A stretch of DNA of 11,964 bases from Marinobacter sp. GTDB lineage: Bacteria > Pseudomonadota > Gammaproteobacteria > Pseudomonadales > Oleiphilaceae. How positions within the stretch are numbered: the first letter of the stretch is position 1; each line of letters opens with the position of its first letter. The notes beneath the pieces are model-generated. The model was not told the origin of the DNA. It did no database searches and saw only the letters and a program-made list of their open reading frames with translations. Shown here piece after piece: positions 1 to 5,214 of this stretch. The DNA is taken from NCBI GenBank assembly GCA_017643965.1, contig JAEPMM010000059.1, positions 1-11,964 of the forward strand, given 5' to 3'. Position numbers and translations under genes: made by a program.

Positions 1-366
1 GAAGCGCAACACTGCACTCATCACAACCATCACAGCAAAAGTGAATAACAGAGCCGGTACGTGTACTGGCTCCATTAAGATGAAAACGGCCGCAAAGAAC
101 ACTGCGGTAAGGGCGATCTTGATGCTTTCCGCCCTGAACATGTTACCCACCATCCGGTGCGCGTTACGGGCACCTTCAAACCGATACATCCGGTGAGCAA
201 AATACGCGTTTGGTATGACAAATATAAGACCGCCGACAAAGGCGGAATAACCGGCCAAACGACTCTCAATGGTCCACAAAAGACTCAGAATGACGATCAG
301 CGAAAACTCTATGGCCAGCCATCGGGCCAGAGGCAGATGGGTGACTCGTGATCGGTTTTTACTCAT
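1..366 (-). CDS. atpI: ATP synthase protein I (AtpI), 3' end cut by window edge
   Basis: This small inner-membrane protein is encoded first in many F1Fo ATP synthase operons and helps assemble the c-ring or supplies Mg2+. I translated the reverse complement by hand: 122 codons stay open to the window edge. The N-terminus is basic (MSKNRSRVTHLPLARW), followed by four hydrophobic stretches. Motifs typical of the family include the central GGLIFVIPNAYFAHRMYR segment and, after the third helix start, NMFRAESIKIALTAVFF. Length agrees with the usual 120-130 residues, so little is missing. Position directly after parB is the conserved gammaproteobacterial order, and atpB would be expected next. An in-frame ATG lies 15 bases upstream (381), but the promoter at 396-424 would leave it only about 8 bases of leader. 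The start at 366 gives about 23 bases and an AGGTGG just before the ATG, although its spacing is very short. Identification is firm; the start is less so. Confidence 0.9.
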   Translation of the reverse strand, partial: MSKNRSRVTHLPLARWLAIEFSLIVILSLLWTIESRLAGYSAFVGGLIFVIPNAYFAHRMYRFEGARNAHRMVGNMFRAESIKIALTAVFFAAVFILMEPVHVPALLFTFAVMVVMSAVLRF

Positions 367-395
367 ACCACCTGCTGTCATTCCAAGCGCGCAAA

Positions 396-424
396 ATTAT
401 ATGTGTTAACCGATAGCTGTTCAA
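396..424 (-). promoter_or_regulatory. Sigma70 promoter of atpI / ATP synthase operon
   Basis: On the minus strand a -35 hexamer TTGAAC (424-419) is separated by exactly 17 bases from a perfect -10 TATAAT (401-396). Transcription should begin near 389, about 23 bases before the chosen atpI start. This is the best housekeeping promoter match I see in the window and fits the high expression expected of an ATP synthase operon. Confidence 0.75.
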
Positions 425-489
425 CACAACCCGTGCGAATTTTTGGTGGAAAAATAACCAGAAATCCCGGCAGATCACAGCACTTTCAC

Positions 490-536
490 ACAAGTTGTGG
501 TTTCGAACCAAGTCTGTCACGACATGTGGTGGTTTC
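490..536 (-). repeat. Pair of 15-bp direct repeats upstream of atpI promoter
   Basis: On the plus strand, 490-504 reads ACAAGTTGTGGTTTC and 522-536 reads ACATGTGGTGGTTTC, a 13/15 match with starts 32 bp apart (about three helical turns). Both are preceded by TCAC. The first copy also contains the palindrome CACAAGTTGTG (489-499) and runs into TGGTTTCGAACCA (498-510). They lie roughly 100-150 bp upstream of the predicted atpI transcription start. A protein-binding function is inferred only from this arrangement. Confidence 0.45.
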
Positions 537-574
537 AGGGTTAAACGGTACTTTGGGATGATTTGTCACAAACC

Positions 575-1459
575 CTAGCGGATATGGCCCAAAATCCCGT
601 CAAGTTCGTCAAGGGAACTGTACTCGATGACCAGTTTGCCCTTACCCCGCTGACCGTGATCAATGGAAACCCGGGCCCCCAGACGCTCGGCCAGATCGTC
701 CTGCAGGGCACGGATGTTGGGGTCCACCTCCCCGGAGCGTTTTTTGCGATCCGGGGTTTCCTGCTGTATGCGACGGACCAGGGCCTCGGTCTGGCGCACG
801 GACAGGGATTTCGCCACCACCTGTTTCGCCACCTGCATCTGCTGTTCCGGCGGCAGGGTGAGCATGGCGCGGCCATGACCCATTTCCAGATCACCGTGTT
901 CCAGCATCAGCCGCACGTCTTCGGTCAGGCTGATCAGGCGCAGCAGATTGGTGATGGTGGTGCGGCTCTTGCCCACCGCTTCCGCCACCTGGGCCTGGGT
1001 CAGACCGAACTCATCCTGCAGTCGCTGCAGGGCGAAGGCTTCTTCGATGGGATTGAGGTTCTCGCGCTGGATATTTTCAATCAGCGCCATGGCGATGGCG
1101 GCTTCGTCCGGCACGTCGCGGATGATGGCGGGAATGCTGTCCAGCTCGGCCATCTGGGTCGCGCGCCAGCGCCGTTCACCGGCGATCAGCTCATAGCGGC
1201 CCTCGGCAATGGGGCGCACCACCACCGGCTGCATGACACCCTGCTGACGAATGGAGTCGGCCAGTTCCTGCAACGCGGCCGGGTCCATGTCGCGACGGGG
1301 CTGGAAACGCCCGCGCTGGATCAGATCCACCGGTACTTCACGGAGTTCGCCGTCGTGGTCTTTCAGTTCCTGATCGAGATTGACCCTGGAACCCTGCAAC
1401 AGCGCGCCCAGCCCGCGTTCACCCAGTCCTCGTTTCTTCGCCGCCATGGTGTTTGTCAT
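575..1459 (-). CDS. parB: Chromosome-partitioning protein ParB
   Basis: This is a CTP-dependent DNA clamp that loads at parS sites, spreads around the origin, and works with ParA to segregate sister origins. The 294-residue protein shows the usual order. A basic N-terminal tail (KKRGLGERGLGALL) is the likely ParA-stimulating segment. The ParB/Srx CTP-binding domain carries QPRR near 53-56, GERRWRA at 94-100 and ENIQREN at 128-134. A parS-binding helix-turn-helix sits around 152-173 (LTQAQVAEAVGKSRTTITNLL). The C-terminal dimerisation segment ends the protein. Length is normal. It lies 38 bases after parA and is probably cotranscribed with it. The start at 1459 has a GGGAAGA just upstream. A second in-frame ATG at 1447 would give the N-terminus seen in many homologues, but it lacks a well-spaced ribosome binding site. 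Confidence 0.97.
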   Translation of the reverse strand: MTNTMAAKKRGLGERGLGALLQGSRVNLDQELKDHDGELREVPVDLIQRGRFQPRRDMDPAALQELADSIRQQGVMQPVVVRPIAEGRYELIAGERRWRATQMAELDSIPAIIRDVPDEAAIAMALIENIQRENLNPIEEAFALQRLQDEFGLTQAQVAEAVGKSRTTITNLLRLISLTEDVRLMLEHGDLEMGHGRAMLTLPPEQQMQVAKQVVAKSLSVRQTEALVRRIQQETPDRKKRSGEVDPNIRALQDDLAERLGARVSIDHGQRGKGKLVIEYSSLDELDGILGHIR

Positions 1460-1497
1460 TCTTCCCGGTGAAAATCAGTGTGCAAAGGTGAGCTAGT

Positions 1498-2292
1498 TTA
1501 CACGGCAACGGCCGTGGATGTCTTTTGCGAGCCGTGGCGCCGCACCATTTCCCCGGCCAGCGCCAGATACGCCACTGCGCCCTTGGACACCCGGTCGTAC
1601 TTCAGCGCCGGCATGCCGTAGCTGGGCGCTTCCGCCAGCCGCACGTTGCGCGGGATCACCGCCTTGTAGACCTTGTCACCGAAGTATTCGCTGAGCTGAC
1701 CGGACACGTCGAGGGTCAGGCTGTTGCGGGGGTCGTACATGGTGCGCAGAATGCCTTCCACCTGCAGATTGGGGTTCACCGTTTCCTGGATCTGTTCCAC
1801 GGTGTTCATCAATGCCGCCAGGCCTTCCAGCGCGTAATACTCGCACTGCATCGGGATCAGCACCGTGTCGGCGGCCGACAGCGCGTTCACGGTCAGCAGG
1901 CTCAGGGACGGCGGGCAATCAATGAGAATGTAATCGTAGTTATCGCGCACGGTGTTGAGCGCCAGGCGCAGCCGGTGCTCGCGGCCGATCTCGTTCATCA
2001 GCTCCACTTCCGCGGCGGTGAGGTCACCGTTGGAGGGCATGATGTCGAATCCCGAGGCCTCGGCGGCGATGATCACTTTCGACGCCGGCGCGCGCTTGGT
2101 CAGCATGTCGTAACCGGAGAGTTCCAGCGCGTTCTTGTCGACACCGCTGCCCATGGTGGCGTTGCCCTGGGGGTCCATATCCACCAGCAGCACCCGCCGC
2201 TTGGTGGCAGCCAGCGAGGCAGCAAGGTTGACGCAGGTGGTGGTTTTTCCCACACCGCCTTTCTGATTGGTCACTGCAATCACGCGCGCCAT
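1498..2292 (-). CDS. parA: Chromosome-partitioning ATPase ParA (Soj type)
   Basis: This is a deviant Walker-type ATPase that binds DNA as an ATP dimer and is discharged by ParB, driving origin segregation and often influencing initiation. At 264 residues it is a short chromosomal (Soj-like) ParA without the N-terminal helix-turn-helix of plasmid P1-type proteins. The deviant Walker A motif KGGVGKTT is at 11-18, with the signature lysine K11. Walker A' is VDMDPQGN at 37-44. Walker B is ILIDCPPS, followed by the conserved stretch around MQCEYYALEGL. It starts 16 bases after rsmG and precedes parB by 38 bases. The ribosome binding site AAAGGAGG is unusually strong. All expected catalytic motifs are intact. 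Confidence 0.97.
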   Translation of the reverse strand: MARVIAVTNQKGGVGKTTTCVNLAASLAATKRRVLLVDMDPQGNATMGSGVDKNALELSGYDMLTKRAPASKVIIAAEASGFDIMPSNGDLTAAEVELMNEIGREHRLRLALNTVRDNYDYILIDCPPSLSLLTVNALSAADTVLIPMQCEYYALEGLAALMNTVEQIQETVNPNLQVEGILRTMYDPRNSLTLDVSGQLSEYFGDKVYKAVIPRNVRLAEAPSYGMPALKYDRVSKGAVAYLALAGEMVRRHGSQKTSTAVAV

Positions 2293-2298
2293 GTCTTG

Positions 2299-2306
2299 CC
2301 TCCTTT
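2299..2306 (-). promoter_or_regulatory. Strong Shine-Dalgarno of parA
   Basis: On the minus strand AAAGGAGG is followed by the 6-base spacer CAAGAC and then the parA ATG. It sits entirely in the 16-base gap after the rsmG stop. It is a near-perfect anti-16S match that settles the parA start and should keep ParA translation independent of upstream coupling. Confidence 0.8.
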
Positions 2307-2308
2307 AA

Positions 2309-2953
2309 TCACTGGGGTTGGGCGGTTCGGCCGACGGTCAGCAGATGCCGCTCACCGTCGGAGCCCGGCACCTGCAACGAATGACGGGATGTCAGTTGCC
2401 ACCCGGCTGGCAGAGCGGCCACTTCATCATCCGGAAACTGGCCTTTCATGGCAAGGAACTCGCCGTCATTTGCCAGCAAATGGCCGCACCAGGCCACCAG
2501 GTTGTCAAGCGCGGTAAACGCCCGGCTGCTGATCTGGCTGAACAGTCGTTGCGGGTCGCAGCTCTCGGCGCGGCCATGGATAACCTCGACATTCGGCAGG
2601 CCCAGTTCCAGCACACACTGGGTGAGGAACCGGGTTTTCTTGCTGTTGCTGTCCAGCAGGGTAAACCGTTTCTGCGGCACCACAATGGCCAGCGGTATGC
2701 CAGGCAGGCCGCCGCCGGCGCCCACATCCAGCAGATGGTCGGTGGTGACAAACGGCAGCACGCTGAGGCTGTCCAGCAGTTGCCGCGACACCATCTGCCC
2801 GGGATCACGCACAGCGGTCAGGTTGTAAGCGCCGTTCCATTTGTTGAGCAGGGCCAGAAAATCCAGCAATTGTTGTTGCCGGGAGGTCTCGAGCTCAAGG
2901 CCCATAGCCGCCAGACCGGTTTCGAGCTGGCGTTGCCAGAATGCGTTGCTCAT
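2309..2953 (-). CDS. rsmG: 16S rRNA (guanine-N7) methyltransferase RsmG (GidB)
   Basis: RsmG transfers a methyl group from S-adenosylmethionine to N7 of G527 (E. coli numbering) in the 530 loop of 16S rRNA. Loss in other bacteria gives low-level streptomycin resistance. The 214-residue product matches the family length (E. coli 207). Visible motifs are NKWNGAYNLTAVRDP at about 37-51, the SAM-binding glycine loop DVGAGGGLPGIP at 76-87, LLDSNSKKTRFL just after it, the ISSRAF motif, WCGHLL, MKGQFPDDE, and the C-terminal VPGSDGERHLL. The gene starts 9 bases after the mnmG stop with only a weak ribosome binding site, so translational coupling to mnmG is likely. No defect seen. Confidence 0.97.
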   Translation of the reverse strand: MSNAFWQRQLETGLAAMGLELETSRQQQLLDFLALLNKWNGAYNLTAVRDPGQMVSRQLLDSLSVLPFVTTDHLLDVGAGGGLPGIPLAIVVPQKRFTLLDSNSKKTRFLTQCVLELGLPNVEVIHGRAESCDPQRLFSQISSRAFTALDNLVAWCGHLLANDGEFLAMKGQFPDDEVAALPAGWQLTSRHSLQVPGSDGERHLLTVGRTAQPQ

Positions 2954-2962
2954 GGTCGCGGA

Positions 2963-4849
2963 TCAGGCCGTCTGTTTGCGCAGCAGGTCGCGCTTTTTCA
3001 GATGCACCAGCAGCTGGGACACCGCAGCCGGGGTCACACCCTGGATGCGGGAAGCCTGGGCCACGGTTTCCGGGCGCACGGTCTTGAGCTTCTGCTTGAT
3101 CTCGTTGGACAGACCGCCGATGGCGTCGTAATCCAGATCCACCGGCAGCGCGGTGTGCTCGTTGCGGCGCAGGCGTTCGATCTCGTCGGTCTGGCGCGAG
3201 ATATAACCTTCGTACTTGATCTCGATTTCCACCTGATCGGCCACCACCGGATCTTCCGCGTGCGCCGCGCCGATGTCGGCAATGTGGCGGTAGCCGATTT
3301 CCGGCCGGCGCAACAGTTCCGCCAGCGACTGGTCACGGGTCAGCGGCTGCTTGAGAAAGCCGTTGGCCCGCTCGCCAGCGTCGGTGTCGGGGTGAATGCG
3401 GGTGGATTCCAGACGGCTGCGCTCACCGGCGATGGCTTCGCGCTTGGTGTTGAACTTCTGCCAGCGGTCGTCATTGACCAAGCCCAGCTTGCGACCGATT
3501 TCGGTCAGGCGCAGGTCGGCGTTGTCTTCCCGCAGGATCAGCCGGTATTCGGCGCGGCTGGTGAACATGCGGTAGGGCTCGGAGGTACCCATGGTGATCA
3601 GGTCATCCACCAGCACACCCAGATAGGCCTCGTCACGACGCGGGTACCATTCGTCTTTTTCCTGGGCCTTGAGGGCGGCGTTGATGCCGGCCAGCAACCC
3701 CTGGGCGCCGGCTTCTTCATAACCGGTGGTGCCGTTGATCTGGCCGGCAAAGTACAGGCCCTGGATAAACTTGGTTTCCAGGGTATGGCGCAGATCCTGG
3801 GGATTGAGGAAGTCGTACTCGATGGCATAGCCCGGGCGGGTGATGTGGGCATTCTCGAACCCGGGAATCGACCGCACCGCCGCCAGCTGGATATCAAACG
3901 GCAGGCTGGTGGAGATTCCGTTGGGGTAGAGCTCGTGAGTGGTCAGGACTTCCGGCTCGACAAAGATCTGGTGGGAGTCCTTGTCGGCGAAACGGTTGAC
4001 CTTGTCCTCGATGGACGGGCAGTAACGCGGGCCGATACCCTCGATATTACCGGCGAACATCGGCGAACGGTCGAAGCCGCTGCGGATGATGTCGTGGGTC
4101 TGCTCGGTGGTGCGGGTGACGTAACAGCACACCTGCTCCGGATGTTGGGCGCGGCTGCCGACAAATGACATCACCGGGGTGGGGTTGTCGCCCCACTGTT
4201 CCTGCATCACCGAGAAATCCACCGAACGGGCATCGATGCGCGGCGGGGTGCCGGTTTTCAGCCGGCCCACATTGAACGGCAGTTCCCGCAATCGTTTGGC
4301 CAGGGCGTTGGCCGGGGCATCGCCGGCGCGACCGCCGGAATGATGTTCCATACCGATGTGGATAACACCACCGAGAAAGGTGCCGGTGGTCAGCACCACG
4401 GTACGGGCGTTGAAGCGGATGCCGGTCTGGGTCACCACGCCGGTAACCTGCTCGTTTTCCACAATCAGATCGTCTGCCGCCTGCTGGAACAGGGTCAGGT
4501 TGGGCTGGTTTTCCAGGGTGTGGCGAATGGCGGCCTTGTACAGCACGCGGTCGGCCTGGGCGCGGGTGGCGCGCACTGCCGGGCCCTTGCGGCTGTTCAG
4601 CACGCGGAACTGGATACCGGCACGGTCGGTGGCTTCGGCCATGGCGCCGCCCAAAGCATCAATTTCCTTGACCAGGTGACTCTTGCCGATGCCGCCGATG
4701 GCGGGATTGCAGGACATCTGGCCCAGGGTTTCGATGTTGTGGGTCAGCAGCAGGGTTTGCGAACCCATGCGCGCAGCCGCCAGCGCGGCCTCGGTACCGG
4801 CATGGCCACCACCAATGACAATGACATCGAAACGGGTTGGAAAATCCAC
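2963..4849 (-). CDS. mnmG: tRNA uridine-5-carboxymethylaminomethyl modification enzyme MnmG (GidA)
   Basis: This FAD-dependent partner of MnmE installs the (carboxymethyl)aminomethyl group at wobble U34 of tRNAs reading NNA/NNG codons. At 628 residues it is full length (E. coli 629). The N-terminal FAD-binding motif GGGHAG is at 13-18. The conserved cysteine region QMSCNPAIGG gives C47. Downstream are GPAVRATRAQADR, GGRAGD, the second GidA signature around GQINGTTGYEEA, GPRYCPSIEDKV with the second conserved cysteine, MFTSRAEYRL, and the C-terminal helical MnmE-contact region with SRIQGVTPAA. The start codon is GTG at 4849, preceded by GAGGTGA at good spacing. mnmE is not immediately upstream, unlike the mnmE-mnmG order of pseudomonads. 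The gene instead begins beside an AT-rich region with DnaA boxes. Confidence 0.98.
   Translation of the reverse strand: MDFPTRFDVIVIGGGHAGTEAALAAARMGSQTLLLTHNIETLGQMSCNPAIGGIGKSHLVKEIDALGGAMAEATDRAGIQFRVLNSRKGPAVRATRAQADRVLYKAAIRHTLENQPNLTLFQQAADDLIVENEQVTGVVTQTGIRFNARTVVLTTGTFLGGVIHIGMEHHSGGRAGDAPANALAKRLRELPFNVGRLKTGTPPRIDARSVDFSVMQEQWGDNPTPVMSFVGSRAQHPEQVCCYVTRTTEQTHDIIRSGFDRSPMFAGNIEGIGPRYCPSIEDKVNRFADKDSHQIFVEPEVLTTHELYPNGISTSLPFDIQLAAVRSIPGFENAHITRPGYAIEYDFLNPQDLRHTLETKFIQGLYFAGQINGTTGYEEAGAQGLLAGINAALKAQEKDEWYPRRDEAYLGVLVDDLITMGTSEPYRMFTSRAEYRLILREDNADLRLTEIGRKLGLVNDDRWQKFNTKREAIAGERSRLESTRIHPDTDAGERANGFLKQPLTRDQSLAELLRRPEIGYRHIADIGAAHAEDPVVADQVEIEIKYEGYISRQTDEIERLRRNEHTALPVDLDYDAIGGLSNEIKQKLKTVRPETVAQASRIQGVTPAAVSQLLVHLKKRDLLRKQTA
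4357..4365 (-). other. Consensus DnaA box inside mnmG
   Basis: The plus strand reads TGTGGATAA, so the minus strand carries a perfect TTATCCACA. It encodes part of the conserved VIHIG segment of MnmG, so protein constraint may explain it. It lies about 730 bp from the intergenic DnaA-box cluster. Confidence 0.35.
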
Positions 4850-4900
4850 AGCTCACCTCGGGAATTCGGGCAGAAAAATAGGGATAAAAACAGGGCGGCG

Positions 4901-4906
4901 AGTATA
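4901..4906 (-). promoter_or_regulatory. Possible -10 element of mnmG promoter
   Basis: On the minus strand TATACT (4906-4901) lies about 50 bases before the mnmG GTG. With a 17-base spacer the -35 position reads CTGCAT, a poor match, so this would need an activator or be weak. A better -10 (TATAAT, 5122-5117) lies further upstream, also without a good -35. Confidence 0.35.
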
Positions 4907-4966
4907 ACGCCTTACCCGGCAAAATGCAGTCGGAATGTGCAAATTTTAACCAGAATCGCCGACAAG

Positions 4967-5000
4967 AAAAACCCGACGCGCCCGCACCATGCCGATCGGG
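4967..5000 (-). terminator. Weak terminator-like hairpin upstream of mnmG
   Basis: Reading on the minus strand, CCCGA (5000-4996) can pair with TCGGG (4976-4972) and is followed at once by TTTTT (4971-4967). The stem is only 5 bp with a 19-base loop, although CCCGCA/TGCGGG can form a competing stem nearby. It could stop transcripts coming from the MFS gene or from the AT-rich core before they reach mnmG. Weak evidence. Confidence 0.25.
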
Positions 5001-5094
5001 CCATACCCCATGCGGGCCAGGACATAAGTGTAATCCGAAACCTTCACGTTTTCAGGGGCTTGGATTCAGGTGCTCAGAAAAGTTTTCAAGAAAG

Positions 5095-5103
5095 TTATCC
5101 ACA
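5095..5103 (+). other. DnaA box, perfect consensus
   Basis: TTATCCACA in intergenic DNA, 9/9 to the consensus, preceded by AAAG as in several high-affinity boxes. It marks the mnmG side of the AT-rich core. Confidence 0.7.
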
Positions 5104-5143
5104 TCCCCGAACACTTATTATACAGCCTGAAAGTTAGGTTAAG

Positions 5144-5179
5144 CTATTGTTTTATAAATACTAATTTTTATTCATCCAA
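5144..5179 (-). promoter_or_regulatory. AT-rich core with promoter-like hexamers towards mnmG
   Basis: On the minus strand TTGGAT (5179-5174) and TATAAA (5156-5151) are exactly 17 bases apart, which would fire towards mnmG from inside the AT-rich core. The same bases include the 13-mer-like CTATTGTTTT (5144-5153, plus strand). AT-richness alone can create such hexamers, so a promoter is only possible. Confidence 0.3.
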
Positions 5180-5193
5180 CGCTTGTTCGAAGT

Positions 5194-5202
5194 TTATTCA
5201 AA
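5194..5202 (+). other. DnaA box, one mismatch
   Basis: TTATTCAAA matches TTATNCACA at all but one specified position and resembles E. coli R3 (TTATCCAAA). It is 12 bp (start to start) from the next box in the same orientation, just over one helical turn. Confidence 0.5.
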
Positions 5203-5205
5203 CCT

Positions 5206-5214
5206 TTATCCACA
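5206..5214 (+). other. DnaA box overlapping the MFS gene stop codon
   Basis: TTATCCACA is a perfect consensus. Its first three bases are the complement of the TAA stop of the minus-strand MFS gene, and the other six encode that protein's last two residues (Cys-Gly). Confidence 0.65.

Larger units (their letters stand above)
4850..5094. other. Gene-free region upstream of mnmG
   Basis: I see no coding sequence here; short open frames are continuations of antisense frames from mnmG. It holds a putative mnmG promoter (4901-4906), an inverted repeat with arms CCCGCA (4981-4986) and TGCGGG (5011-5016), and a weak terminator-like element reading towards mnmG (4967-5000). Together with 5095-5205 it forms the 356-base stretch between mnmG and the MFS gene. 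Confidence 0.6.
5095..5214. other. oriC: Candidate chromosomal replication origin (oriC)
   Basis: Two perfect DnaA boxes TTATCCACA (5095-5103 and 5206-5214) and one near-perfect TTATTCAAA (5194-5202) lie in the same orientation. They bracket an AT-rich core; 5131-5200 has 18 G/C in 70 bases, while flanking genes are clearly GC-rich. Weaker 7/9 boxes are TTATACAGC (5118-5126) and TTATTCATC (5168-5176). The core contains AAGCTATTGTTTT (5141-5153), whose last ten bases fit the CTNTTNTTTT part of the E. coli 13-mer consensus. Neighbouring mnmG (gidA) flanks oriC in enterics and vibrios, and parAB-atp is normally origin-proximal. Known: DnaA binds such boxes and melts an adjacent AT-rich element. 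Inferred: this is the active origin. Against it, many related genomes replicate from a site beside dnaA, GATC sites are few, and this may be a regulatory DnaA-box cluster only. Confidence 0.55.

Noticed and set aside
498..510. TGGTTTCGAACCA, similar to a tRNA T-arm (GGTTCGA) on the minus strand
   Set aside because: No acceptor stem, anticodon arm or D-arm can be built around it; it is just a short palindrome next to the direct repeats.
563..2517. Long plus-strand open frames (302 and 330 codons) opposite parB and parA
   Set aside because: They are shadows of parB and parA in GC-rich DNA, with no family resemblance and no credible ribosome binding sites.
2318..4168. 616-codon open frame on the plus strand opposite rsmG and mnmG
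   Set aside because: It is fully antisense to two strongly conserved genes, its composition is rich in Gln, His, Gly and Val as expected for a GC-rich shadow frame, and it has no recognisable motif.
4340..5137. 265-codon plus-strand frame reaching into the mnmG upstream region
   Set aside because: Most of it is antisense to mnmG; the tail crosses the AT-rich, DnaA-box region and resembles no protein I know.
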